A stretch of DNA of 49,332 bases from Brasilonema bromeliae SPC951 (GTDB taxonomy: Bacteria > Cyanobacteriota > Cyanobacteriia > Cyanobacteriales > Nostocaceae). Made by a program: the position numbers and the translations under genes. The stretch spans positions 1-49,332 of the forward strand of contig NZ_QMEB01000009.1 in the NCBI RefSeq assembly GCF_012912135.1. Direction: 5' to 3'. The notes beneath the pieces were generated by a model. The model saw nothing but the letters and a program-made list of their open reading frames with translations, did no database searches and had not been told where the DNA came from. Positions 16,459-25,431 of the stretch are shown piece by piece (position 1 is the stretch's first letter; each line of letters starts with the position of its first letter).

Positions 16459-17247
16459 CTACTGTGCGGCTTTGCGGACAGATTCTACATCAACATTAAG
16501 CTGTTGAGCAATCTGCTCCACGCTCATCCCTGTTTTTAGTAACAGGGGCACGGTAACTTTCAACATTTCAGTTTTTTGTTCTTCTCGTCCCTCAGCTTTC
16601 GCTTCCTGATAAACCCTTGTTTGCTCTAAAGTCAGTCCCAGCATAACTTCCACTTCCTCTCTACTCAAGGTCGAAAACTTGTAAACAGCAATTGTGGTGA
16701 TAATATCTATTATTTCGTTTTTCGGCAGTGCGTCCGTTTCCTCTAATTGTACCCGCTCAATTAATTGCTTTGCTTGCTCCGCCATCGCATCAGATGAAGC
16801 GATCGCCAACTGCATTAAATTGATACCTACTGGCTGCTGATTGGGTTCACCTAACTCATCAAGATAGATTCGCTGCACTTGGTCGCTATTCAAAAATATT
16901 CGATGAGTTTTTGTATCACTTGGTTCCAAACTGCGTGATGAAAAAATTACCACACAATACCAGTCATCATATTGAGACTGATTCCGGTTCAAATACATCA
17001 TCGACTCAGTAAAGAACCGATGATACAGGGCTTCATCTTTCTGAAATTGTACCTCAGCAAAAAAAATAATTCTAGGTATTGCACCCTCTGGCGGTAAAAA
17101 AACCCCATCGATACGAAAGGCAGTTTCTTTCACTTCAACCGATTCAAATCGGTAGTTCTGCGCTTGTGAGGGATGGTAATCAACGAGTTCAAAGAGTAAC
17201 CCAGGAAACCGCTTAAAAATTTGGTAATAAATGGAATCGCGTTTCAC
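16459..17247 (-). CDS. DUF2887 / Rpn-family putative nuclease-transposase
   Basis: This is a 262-residue protein of the DUF2887 family, related to recombination-promoting Rpn nucleases with a PD-(D/E)XK-like core. The diagnostic N-terminus is SIYYQIFKRFPGLLFELVD, followed by RFESVEVKETAFRIDGVFLP and IFFAEVQFQKDE, whose D...E-Q fits the nuclease active site. The C-terminus ends in a degenerate coiled region (AKAEGREEQK) and a short helix-turn-helix-like LLLKTGMSVEQIAQQLNVDV. The start is GTG 17247, because AAGGA lies seven bases upstream; TTG 17250 is in frame just before it. The family is highly multicopy in filamentous cyanobacteria. Its role is unproven. Confidence 0.88.
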   Translation of the reverse strand: MKRDSIYYQIFKRFPGLLFELVDYHPSQAQNYRFESVEVKETAFRIDGVFLPPEGAIPRIIFFAEVQFQKDEALYHRFFTESMMYLNRNQSQYDDWYCVVIFSSRSLEPSDTKTHRIFLNSDQVQRIYLDELGEPNQQPVGINLMQLAIASSDAMAEQAKQLIERVQLEETDALPKNEIIDIITTIAVYKFSTLSREEVEVMLGLTLEQTRVYQEAKAEGREEQKTEMLKVTVPLLLKTGMSVEQIAQQLNVDVESVRKAAQ

Positions 17248-17310
17248 CAAAATATCCTTCAGAGCTAAATATATTTTTTTTGGAACAATACACTCAAATT
17301 TCCGACTAGA

Positions 17311-17341
17311 GATCCCCGACTTCTTAAAGAAGTCGGGGATC
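17311..17341. terminator. Perfect 15-bp hairpin between moaE and the DUF2887 gene
   Basis: gatccccgacttctt (17311-17325) pairs perfectly with aagaagtcggggatc (17327-17341). On the plus strand it is followed by ttgtttctt; on the minus strand, in which moaE is read, no T run follows. It may be a transcription stop or one of the dispersed hairpin repeats. Confidence 0.5.
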
Positions 17342-17462
17342 TTGTTTCTTCAGGAATCATTTAGATGAGAACCGCTAAAATCATCGGCTGGTGAGTGTTA
17401 GGGCGGAATTTTCAGCCTGTTCTCACCTGGAAACACAGGAATACACTACACCTTTAGGGATA

Positions 17463-17960
17463 TTAACAATTTTCTCCTGACTGTTCACAAGCGCCAATAC
17501 TAACCCAGCTACTTGAACCATCTGCCCAATGTTCTTTTTTCCAAATTGGGGCGTTGTGTTTGAGAGTATCTATCGCATAGCGACAAGCTTCAAACGCTTC
17601 GGAACGATGCGGACAACCCACAGCAACTAAAACGCTGATTTCACCAACTTGCAAGCGTCCAATACGATGATAAATAACGACGCGGTTCACAATAGACCAT
17701 TTTTGACGAATATCAGCAGCAATTTGATAAAACACTCGCATTGCCATAGCTTCGTAAGCTTGATATTCTAAGGCAATCACAGGTTTACCATCTGTTTGAT
17801 TACGAACCATCCCACTCATCAGCACAACTGCGCCATTTTTACAATCATCCGCTTTGCCATATACCTCCTCAATAGACAATGGCGCAAAGCTAATCGCAAA
17901 GCTATCTTCAGCTTTCGGCTGAACGGGAGAGGTAACTGAAGCTACGAGACCCAAGTTCAT
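17463..17960 (-). CDS. moaE: Molybdopterin synthase catalytic (large) subunit MoaE
   Basis: This 165-residue enzyme inserts sulfur, supplied by thiocarboxylated MoaD, into precursor Z (cyclic pyranopterin phosphate) to make molybdopterin in the cytoplasm. The family core is intact: LEYQAYEAMA, HRIGRLQVGEISVLVAVGCP, HRSEAFEACRYAIDTLKHNA and PIWKKEHWADGSSSW, which holds the conserved active-site lysines. The ~25-residue N-terminal extension before ISFAPLSIEEVY is slightly long for the family. No other moa gene is nearby; moaD must be elsewhere. No convincing ribosome site precedes ATG 17960. Confidence 0.95.
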   Translation of the reverse strand: MNLGLVASVTSPVQPKAEDSFAISFAPLSIEEVYGKADDCKNGAVVLMSGMVRNQTDGKPVIALEYQAYEAMAMRVFYQIAADIRQKWSIVNRVVIYHRIGRLQVGEISVLVAVGCPHRSEAFEACRYAIDTLKHNAPIWKKEHWADGSSSWVSIGACEQSGENC

Positions 17961-18632
17961 TTGAATGATTTCTATATGTATGGGGGATTTATTCTTTTAA
18001 GTTGAATTCTCAAAAAAGAATACCAACAATTATATAAATTTTGTTGCTCTTACGTAATTTCACTGAAAATAAAATTCTTTGTCATCCTCCTTTAGGCATA
18101 TTACTATAATGAAGTGATTCAAATGGAGAATGCGATAGTAATTTAGTTGAACTATTAAGTGCAGCAAGTACCGATTTGACCTAAAGGTAAGTTCCTACTT
18201 CGAGCTACCAGTTGCAAGTAGTTTAAGTAGCCGTCATGAACTGCGTATACCAAAACACATGAAAAGATTTCTCCTTCACTCTGTGACTGCCTCCCTCCTT
18301 CCTTCTCTCCCTTCCTCACTCTCTCCCTGCACGGCAGTTTGCACCGTCAGGGGAACCCCAACGCTAGATACCTACAGAGGAAAACCCTCATCAAGTACTG
18401 GTGCGCAACGCACTACCTCCTCACTCCATCACTCCCTCCCTTCTTTTCTCCTTATTTTCAACTCAGGTATATTTGGTTTTTGAAAATTAAAAACCAAGTC
18501 TACATGGCAGTTGCAAACCAACTTACAGTAGACATTGTTCTCAAGGCGTCATTTTAAATCAGTTATCAGTGAACAGGCTGATAAAACTTATAACTGGTAA
18601 CTGTTCAGTGTTCACTGTTAAAACTTCAGTTA
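17961..18632. other. Non-coding gap with pyrimidine-rich and heptamer-type repeats
   Basis: There is no supportable gene. Positions 18265-18330 and 18415-18465 are strongly pyrimidine-rich (ctccct/ttcctt runs). Between them lies a repeat-like block (gcaccgtcaggggaacccc...). At 18559-18620 cagttatcagtgaacag is followed by the inverted ctgttcagtgttcactg, a large imperfect hairpin made of STRR-type heptamers. The promoter of the kinase gene presumably lies in this region. Confidence 0.5.
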
Positions 18633-18701
18633 TTGAAGAATCTGGAGAACTATATATCACATCAAGGCAAGCAATCATTCAATATTATAGGAAAAGATAT
18701 A

Positions 18702-21314
18702 ATGAATTCTTTATTGTCTAACAATGAAGCAACAAGGCTTGTGGCTCTGCATCAGTATGACATTCTCGACACATCGCCAGAACAAGCATTTGACGATTTG
18801 GGATTCTTAGCCGCCCAGACTTGCCCAACACCCATTGCAGTCATAAATTTGATAGACGCTAACCGTCAGTGGTTCAAAGCTAAAGTCGGATTGGATGTAG
18901 AGGAAATGCCTGTGGATTTTGGGTTTTGTCCTCTTTGTATCCAACAACGTGATATTTTAGTCATTCCTGACACTTTGAGTGATGAACGGTTTGCCACTAA
19001 TCCCGTAGTCACTTCTGCCCCTTATGTGAGATTTTATGCTGGAGTTCCTTTAATAACACCAGAAGGACACGCGATCGGGACTATATGTGTTGTTGATCGC
19101 GTACCAAGGAAAATCAGCCCTGAACAACTGGAGTCGCTAAAAGCAATTAGCCGCTTAGTGATGAGACAACTAGAGTTACGCCGAAATTTAACTGAAGTCG
19201 CTAGCATAAAAACAGAATATCAGCAAACAGAAGAGAAATTGCGTTGGAAAGAAGCACTTTTGCGCTCAATGACTGACGTCTCTCTACTAGCATTTTACGT
19301 TGTTGAACAACGTACTAGTAAGATTTTGTATGTCAATGAACTCTTTTGTGAAATTTGGGGCATTCAACACCTGAAAGAACAAATTGAATGCGGCAAATTT
19401 AAACATGAGGATGTCATGAACAAATGCGACGAATTGACAGAAGTTTCGCCTTTTATTTCCTGTCAACTAATTCCCAGTGAAACGTGCCTATGTGAAGACG
19501 AAATCTTCTTGAATGATGGTCGCATTATCAGGCAGTTTTCTAAATGTATTCTAGATGAAAATGACCAATATTTTGCACGGTTATATATTTTTGAGGATAT
19601 CACAGTACGCAAACTAGCAGAACAGCAAGTTCGTGAACAAGCAGTATTACTCGATATGGCTAGGGACGCAATTATTGTACGTGATTTAAGCAGTCATAGA
19701 ATTTTGCTGTGGAATAAAAGTGCCGAGAACCTTTATGGTTGGAAAGTAGAAGAAGCTCTTGGTAAAAAAACAGACGAAATTTTCTCTAACGAACCCTTGC
19801 CGCAATACTGGGAAATTTATAAAAATGTCTTGGAATCTGGCTCATGGCAAGGTGAGTTGCAAACAATCACGAAATCTGGCAAAAAAATTATTGTTGAAAG
19901 TCGTTGGACACTAATACGCGATGAGCATTTTCAACCGAAATCAATCCTTGTAGTTGATACTGATATCACAGAGAAAAAACAATTAGAAAAGCAATTTTTA
20001 CGCAATCAGCGCCTGGAGAGTATAGGTACTCTCGCAAGTGGTATTGCTCACGATTTAAATAATGTGCTGTCTCCAATTTTGATGTCAGTACCAATGCTCA
20101 AAGCGAGTTGCGATGATGAGCGTAGTAGGCAAGTGCTAACCATTGTAGAAAATAATGCCAAACGCGGCGCAAATTTAGTCAAACAGGTGCTGTCATTTGC
20201 AAGGGGAACTGAAGGCGATTGGGTAAAATGCAGCCCCTCTACGGGCGATGGCAAGGGCTGTGATTATCCAAAGCGTGACTCCCATAGGGGCGGCGAAGCA
20301 GGAAATGCTTGCGCTGAACTTCCTTCAGGGAGCCAATCTTCAATTGGCTGGGCGTATACGAGCGATCGCACTGTACTTCAATTACAGCACTTGATTTTAG
20401 AAATGACCCAAGTTGTCGAACAAACTTTTCCCAAATCAATAGTCGTCCAAACTGAAATTCCCTCAAATTTATTACCTTTATATGGTGATAGCACCCAAAT
20501 TCATCAAGTGTTAATGAATTTGTGTCTCAATGCGCGTGATGCGATGACGAATGGCGGAATGTTGAAAATTTATGCCAAGAATGTTTTCATTGATGAAAAC
20601 TTTGCCAAAATGCATCAAGATGCTCAAGTAGGTTCTTACATTGTCCTCACAGTTTCTGACACAGGAATTGGTATTAAGCGCGAATTATTAGATAAAGTTT
20701 TTGAACCATTTTTTACAACTAAAGAGTTTGGTAAGGGAACCGGACTTGGATTGTCAACTGTCATGGGTATTATTAAAAGTCATGGTGGGTTCATTACTGT
20801 ATCTAGTAGCGTCGGCGAGGGCACAAAATTTCAAGTCTACTTGCCAGCAATCAAGGCAGCTGCGACGCAGTTAACGGAAAATCAAGAAATTATACCAATA
20901 GGATATGGGGAATGGATTTTGGTTGTAGATGACGAACCTGCGATCAGAGAAATAACAAAAGTTTCTTTAGAAAAGAATAATTACAAAGCAATGACTGCTA
21001 GTGACGGCATAGAGGCAGTTGCACTTTATGCCCAGCATAAAGATAAAATTAGTGGAGCAATTATCGATATCATCATGCCAGAGATGGATGGAGTTACCAC
21101 CATCAATACCTTGCACAAAATGAACCCACTGCTAGGTATCGTAGCTGTCAGTGGACTAGCAACAAGCGAACAGATGCTATTAAACAATGTCTCTGATCTC
21201 ATAGCATTTTTACCTAAGCCCCATACAGCACAGGAGTTACTAAAAACTTTGCATTCGGTTATTTCTCGTTATGAGATAGGGAACAGGGAACAGGGAACAG
21301 GGAACAGGGAATAG
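18702..21314 (+). CDS. Hybrid histidine kinase: GAF-PAS-PAS-HisKA-HATPase-REC
   Basis: The protein is 870 residues, taking ATG 18702 (MNSLLSNNEATRLVALHQYD) with AGGA upstream; TTG 18633 is an upstream alternative. Domains in order: an N-terminal GAF (residues ~10-170), two PAS regions (~200-320 and ~325-440), HisKA with phospho-acceptor H450 in [10 protein letters not shown], HATPase with DTGIGI and [10 protein letters not shown]-boxes, and a C-terminal receiver with D789 in IIDIIMPEMDG. No membrane segment is seen, so it is a soluble sensor. Residues 507-555 are an in-frame insertion absent from the related kinase at 25432-27324 (see findings). The 3' end overlaps a ggaacag heptamer repeat encoding the last ~12 residues (EIGNREQGTGNRE). 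Confidence 0.93.
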   Translation: MNSLLSNNEATRLVALHQYDILDTSPEQAFDDLGFLAAQTCPTPIAVINLIDANRQWFKAKVGLDVEEMPVDFGFCPLCIQQRDILVIPDTLSDERFATNPVVTSAPYVRFYAGVPLITPEGHAIGTICVVDRVPRKISPEQLESLKAISRLVMRQLELRRNLTEVASIKTEYQQTEEKLRWKEALLRSMTDVSLLAFYVVEQRTSKILYVNELFCEIWGIQHLKEQIECGKFKHEDVMNKCDELTEVSPFISCQLIPSETCLCEDEIFLNDGRIIRQFSKCILDENDQYFARLYIFEDITVRKLAEQQVREQAVLLDMARDAIIVRDLSSHRILLWNKSAENLYGWKVEEALGKKTDEIFSNEPLPQYWEIYKNVLESGSWQGELQTITKSGKKIIVESRWTLIRDEHFQPKSILVVDTDITEKKQLEKQFLRNQRLESIGTLASGIAHDLNNVLSPILMSVPMLKASCDDERSRQVLTIVENNAKRGANLVKQVLSFARGTEGDWVKCSPSTGDGKGCDYPKRDSHRGGEAGNACAELPSGSQSSIGWAYTSDRTVLQLQHLILEMTQVVEQTFPKSIVVQTEIPSNLLPLYGDSTQIHQVLMNLCLNARDAMTNGGMLKIYAKNVFIDENFAKMHQDAQVGSYIVLTVSDTGIGIKRELLDKVFEPFFTTKEFGKGTGLGLSTVMGIIKSHGGFITVSSSVGEGTKFQVYLPAIKAAATQLTENQEIIPIGYGEWILVVDDEPAIREITKVSLEKNNYKAMTASDGIEAVALYAQHKDKISGAIIDIIMPEMDGVTTINTLHKMNPLLGIVAVSGLATSEQMLLNNVSDLIAFLPKPHTAQELLKTLHSVISRYEIGNREQGTGNRE
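20220..20366 (+). repeat. 147-nt in-frame insertion within the kinase gene
   Basis: Compared with the paralogous kinase, where EGD is followed directly by RT(L), 147 nt (49 codons) separate the two halves here. The insertion is bounded by gcgat on both sides (ggcgat at 20214-20219 and agcgat at 20361-20366). The paralog has an intact gcgatcgc at the same place. The insert has repeat-like, GC-rich composition and codes WVKCSPSTGDGKGCDYPKRD and onward. Confidence 0.7.
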
Positions 21315-21320
21315 GGAACT
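21276..21320 (+). repeat. Heptamer tandem repeat (gggaaca)n overlapping a stop codon
   Basis: Four to five copies of gggaaca/gggaata lie at the 3' end of the kinase gene and straddle its stop codon. It belongs to the STRR heptamers known from heterocystous cyanobacteria. Confidence 0.85.
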
Positions 21321-21410
21321 CTTAACAGAACCTCGTAAAATCTCACTTTTGCAAGAGGTCTATTAATCATTAGTCCAACCCCTGTTGCCTGTTTTCTCTT
21401 AATAATCACT

Positions 21411-21468
21411 AAAACGGCTGGCGTTTACCTTGTCCACTTGCAAAGGTCCCTGACTCCAGCCGTTTTTT
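21411..21468 (+). terminator. Rho-independent terminator after the hybrid kinase
   Basis: aaaacggctgg (21411-21421) pairs with ccagccgtttt (21456-21466), and the second arm runs into a six-T tract (21463-21468). It lies 97 bases past the kinase stop and separates it from the next kinase gene. Confidence 0.75.
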
Positions 21469-21536
21469 GTTGAAGTCGGAAAAGATGAGGGAAAATAACA
21501 AATAGGTGATAACAAATAACTGATAATAAATATCTA

Positions 21537-24500
21537 ATGACTAATTTGATTCTGGTTGTAGACGACGACGCTTTAACGCGGTTACAACTACGAACTTTGC
21601 TACAAAAACAAGGGTATCAAGTAGCAGAGGCAATCAATACTGAGCAAGCATTAGAATTGTATATTAAATTACAGCCAGACATGGTGCTGCTGGATGCCCT
21701 GATGCCAGTGATGAATGGCATTACCTGCTGTGAGCAATTGCAAACACTCCCTGGTGCTAAGAAAATACCAGTTTTAATGATTACTCCTTTGGACAAGTCA
21801 GCAACAGTAGAACGCGCTTTGGCTGCTGGTGCGATTGACTACATTACTAAACCAATTCAGTCGCAAGTTTTGCGTCAAAGAGTACGTCGTCTTTTGGAAG
21901 CCCGTGACGCGATGCAGAAATTGCAACAGCAAACGGAGCAAGCGCAGAGTCGGGAGGTGCAACTGGTGATGGCATTAGAAGCAGCCAGCATGATTACCTG
22001 GGACTGGGACATCCTAAATAACAAGTTGACTTGGCCGGATAACCTCAAACCGCTGTTTGGCTTGGAAAGTGCTACGTATGAAGCTTTTATTGAACGTGTT
22101 CATCCCCAAGACCGAGATTTTGTCAACCGTTCGGTGATGCAGACTCTCCAAAAAGGGACAGAATACGACATCGAATTTCGTGTTGTTTGGCACAACGGTA
22201 CGATTTGTTGGGTAGCAAGTAAAGGTGTCGTTTTTCGTGATTCTTCTGGAGTCGCGGTGCGGATGACTGGAATAGGGATGGACATCAGTAAACGCAAGCA
22301 AGCGGAGGAGGCGTTAGAAGTTTATGCCAACCGACAGGCACTTGTCGCAGAACTCAGTCAAATGGCACTCGCTGGTGTAGATTTAACCACGCTCATGGAC
22401 GAAACTGTTGCCCTGGTTGCTCAAAGCTTGAAAGTTGAGTATTGCAAAGTTTTGGAACTCGATAGCGATAATAACACCTTACTGCTACGGGCGGGAGTGG
22501 GTTGGGAGCCAGGGCTTGTAGGATATGCAACTGTTAGTGCTGAAATGGACTCTCAAGCTGGTTATACCCTGTCTTGCCAAGAGCCAGTTATTGTTAATGA
22601 TCTGGGCACAGAAAAGAGATTCAACGGACTTCAGCTACTGCATCAGCATCAAGTCGTCAGCGGTTTATCAGTCATCATTCATGGCAAAGAGCGTCCTTTT
22701 GGCGTTTTAGGGGCACACACAACCACACAGCGTACCTTTGGCAAAGATGACATTTACTTTTTGCAAGCTGTAGCCAATATGTTGGCTACAGCTATTGAGC
22801 GTCAAAAAGTCGAAGATGCCCTCAGAGAAAGTGAGCAACGCTGGCAGTTAGCTTTGCGGGGCAATAATGATGGTATTTGGGACTGGAATGTTAAAACGAA
22901 TCAAGTCTTCTTCTCGACTCGCTGGAAGGAAATGCTCGGTTACTCTGAGTATGAGATCCCCAATCATTTTGATGAATGGATGAAGCGCGTGCATCCAGAT
23001 GATATGACTTCGGTAACACGAGTCATTCAAAATCACTTTGCAAGAATTACCCCTTTTTACATTAGTGAGTATCGAATCCGGTGTAAGGACGGTAGCTACA
23101 AATGGATTTTGGATCGAGGTCAAGCACTGTGGGATGATGAAGGTACAGTCGTGCGGATGGCTGGCTCCCATACAGATATTACCAAACGTAAGCTGGCAGA
23201 CGAAAAACTACAAGAAAGTGAAAAGCGTTTTCAAATACTCGCTCGTGCTACGAATGATGCTGTCTGGGATTGGGATTTACTGACAAATAAGGTGTGGTGG
23301 AATAACAACGTGCAAACTCTGTTTGGTTATTCAACAGAAGAAGTCAAAAATGAAGTGACTTGGTGGCATGAGCATATACACCCAGACGATAGAGAGAGAA
23401 TTGTTTCTGATATTGATGCTGTGATCAACAGCAATGAACAATTCTGGTCGAATGAATATCGCTTTCGCCGTGTAGACGGTTCTTATGCCTACATTTTTGA
23501 GCGCGGTTATGTTGTTCATGACAACACAGGCAAGTCAGTGCGAATGATTGGCGCGATGATAGACTTTTCTGAGCGCAAGCGGGTTCAAGAAGAGTTACAG
23601 CGTCAGAACTTGCGATCGCAATTGTTTGCCGATGTCACTGTAAAAATTCGTCAGTCCTTACAAATTAATGAAATTCTGCAAACCACCGTAAAAGAGGTAC
23701 AAAAGCTACTGCAATCTGAGCGTGTCCTTATTTTTCGGCTACTTTCAAACGGTTCTGGAATAGTGGTGCAAGAAGCTGTCGTTCCTGGTGTACCTGCTGT
23801 TCTCGGACATAACCTGCATGATCCTTGCTTTATCGAAGATTATGTCCACAAATACCGCAATGGACGGATTAGTGCTGTTACCGATATTGAGCAAGGTAGT
23901 ATCGAGCCTTGCTATATGGAATTTCTGAAAAAACTTAATGTTAGATCTAACCTGATTGTCCCTATTCTCCTAAAAAACCAACTTTGGGGGCTGCTGATTG
24001 CCCATCAGTGTACTCAACCTCGCCAATGGACGAGCTGGGAAACTGAACTTTTGCGACATCTGGCGGATCAAATAGGCATTGCTCTTGCGCAGGCTCAACT
24101 CTTGGAACAAGAAACTCGTCAACGCCAAGAACTCACCCGTTCCAATGAAGAACTGCAACAATTTGCCTTTATCGCCTCTCACGATTTGCAAGAGCCATTA
24201 CGTAAGATTAAGACATTTGGCGAGCGATTAAAAGCTTCTTATGGTGACGTTTTAAGCGAACAGGGACTTGATTACTTAGAACGGATGCAAAATGCAACCC
24301 GTAGGATGCAAGCTTTGATTGAAGATTTGTTAACACTTTCGCGAGTGACTACTAGAGGGCAGCCTTTTGTCCCAGTGGATTTGACACGGGTTACGCGAGA
24401 GGTTTTATCTGATTTGGAGGTGCGGATCCAACAAACTGAGGCGTATGTGGAGGTGGGCGAATTACCTATCATTCACGCTGATCCCCTGCAGATGCGTCAA

Positions 24501-24839
24501 CTACTACAAAACCTCATCGGCAATGCTTTGAAATTCCACCGTAAGGACGAACCACCTATTGTTAAAATCTATAGTCAGACATTAAACCATCAAGATGCTG
24601 CCCAATTGTGTCACGTTATTGTAGAAGATAATGGTATTGGTTTTGATGAAAAATATCTTGACCGCATCTTCAACGTTTTTCAACGCCTGCATGGTCGTAG
24701 CGAATATGAAGGGACTGGTATAGGTTTGGCTATCTGCCGGAAAATTGTTGAACGTCACAATGGGAGCATCTCGGCACAAAGTAGACCTGGGCAAGGATCG
24801 AAATTTTTTATCATACTTCCAATGCATCCTCCTGGATAA
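21537..24839 (+). CDS. Multi-sensor histidine kinase: REC-PAS-GAF-PAS-PAS-GAF-HisKA-HATPase
   Basis: This is an 1100-residue soluble kinase. An N-terminal receiver (D53 in MVLLDALMPVMNG, K104-P in YITKPIQ) is followed by a PAS-PAC (WDWDILNNKLTW..ISKRKQAEEAL), a GAF, two further PAS-PACs (WDWNVKTNQVFFS and WDWDLLTNKVWWN, each closing with DIT/DFS-(K/E)RK) and a second GAF (QLFADVTVKIRQSLQINEIL). The kinase core is of phytochrome type: FIASHDLQEPLRK with H882, QNLIGNALKFH (N-box) and GTGIGLAICRKIVERH. There is no C-terminal receiver, so output probably goes to the free response regulator encoded next. Whether either GAF binds a bilin is uncertain; I see no obvious chromophore cysteine. Confidence 0.94.
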   Translation: MTNLILVVDDDALTRLQLRTLLQKQGYQVAEAINTEQALELYIKLQPDMVLLDALMPVMNGITCCEQLQTLPGAKKIPVLMITPLDKSATVERALAAGAIDYITKPIQSQVLRQRVRRLLEARDAMQKLQQQTEQAQSREVQLVMALEAASMITWDWDILNNKLTWPDNLKPLFGLESATYEAFIERVHPQDRDFVNRSVMQTLQKGTEYDIEFRVVWHNGTICWVASKGVVFRDSSGVAVRMTGIGMDISKRKQAEEALEVYANRQALVAELSQMALAGVDLTTLMDETVALVAQSLKVEYCKVLELDSDNNTLLLRAGVGWEPGLVGYATVSAEMDSQAGYTLSCQEPVIVNDLGTEKRFNGLQLLHQHQVVSGLSVIIHGKERPFGVLGAHTTTQRTFGKDDIYFLQAVANMLATAIERQKVEDALRESEQRWQLALRGNNDGIWDWNVKTNQVFFSTRWKEMLGYSEYEIPNHFDEWMKRVHPDDMTSVTRVIQNHFARITPFYISEYRIRCKDGSYKWILDRGQALWDDEGTVVRMAGSHTDITKRKLADEKLQESEKRFQILARATNDAVWDWDLLTNKVWWNNNVQTLFGYSTEEVKNEVTWWHEHIHPDDRERIVSDIDAVINSNEQFWSNEYRFRRVDGSYAYIFERGYVVHDNTGKSVRMIGAMIDFSERKRVQEELQRQNLRSQLFADVTVKIRQSLQINEILQTTVKEVQKLLQSERVLIFRLLSNGSGIVVQEAVVPGVPAVLGHNLHDPCFIEDYVHKYRNGRISAVTDIEQGSIEPCYMEFLKKLNVRSNLIVPILLKNQLWGLLIAHQCTQPRQWTSWETELLRHLADQIGIALAQAQLLEQETRQRQELTRSNEELQQFAFIASHDLQEPLRKIKTFGERLKASYGDVLSEQGLDYLERMQNATRRMQALIEDLLTLSRVTTRGQPFVPVDLTRVTREVLSDLEVRIQQTEAYVEVGELPIIHADPLQMRQLLQNLIGNALKFHRKDEPPIVKIYSQTLNHQDAAQLCHVIVEDNGIGFDEKYLDRIFNVFQRLHGRSEYEGTGIGLAICRKIVERHNGSISAQSRPGQGSKFFIILPMHPPG

Positions 24840-24968
24840 TATGCTCTTGCTTAAAAGGGTTTATCATACCCCCAGAGGTTGTCGAGGATTTGGCAACCTA
24901 TCTTCATTCATTTGTTGCAATTTAATAATGAATTAATCCTAAAACCAACGCAAAGGAGAAAATGCAGA

Positions 24969-25415
24969 GTGAAGGGTCGGCAAATAACCGTCACCATTTT
25001 GATGGCTGATGATGATGAGGATGATTGTATGTTAGCTCGCGAGGCGTTGGCAGAAAGTCGAGTGGCAAACGAGTTACACATCGTTAACGATGGTGAAGAA
25101 TTAATGGATTATCTTTATCATCGTGGTATGTATACCCACAAAAGCAGTGCACCGCGACCACATCTAATTTTGTTAGATTTAAATATGCCCAAAAAAGATG
25201 GTCGTGAGGCGCTTAGAGAGATTAAAGCTGATCCACATTTAAGGCAAATTCCCGTTGTTATTCTGACGACTTCCAAGGCAGAAGAAGATGTTTATAGCAG
25301 TTACAATTTGGGTGCCAACTCATTTATCATCAAACCTGTCACCTTCGCGTCTTTGGTAGAAGTTATGAAAACACTAGGAAAGTACTGGTTTAACATCGTG
25401 GAACTGCCACTATAA
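24969..25415 (+). CDS. CheY-like single-domain response regulator (Rcp1 type)
   Basis: This is a 148-residue receiver with no output domain. The acidic pocket is MADDDEDD, the phospho-acceptor is D70 in LILLDLNMPKKDG, and the conserved lysine is in FIIKPVTF. The sequence style (ADDDEDD...NDGEELMDYL, LTTSKAEEDV) is that of regulators partnered with phytochrome-type kinases. The start chosen is GTG 24969, because AAGGAG at 24953-24958 is ten bases upstream; an ATG at 24962 is out of frame. The gene lies between two kinase genes, only 16 bases from the next, so it is probably co-transcribed and is the likely partner of the receiver-less kinase upstream. Confidence 0.93.
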   Translation: MKGRQITVTILMADDDEDDCMLAREALAESRVANELHIVNDGEELMDYLYHRGMYTHKSSAPRPHLILLDLNMPKKDGREALREIKADPHLRQIPVVILTTSKAEEDVYSSYNLGANSFIIKPVTFASLVEVMKTLGKYWFNIVELPL

Positions 25416-25431
25416 GCAAAAGGAGGCAGAA

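Noticed and set aside
18259-18557. Two overlapping short plus-strand frames before the first kinase gene
   Set aside because: They run through pyrimidine-rich repeat sequence; the translations are Ser/Leu/Pro low complexity.
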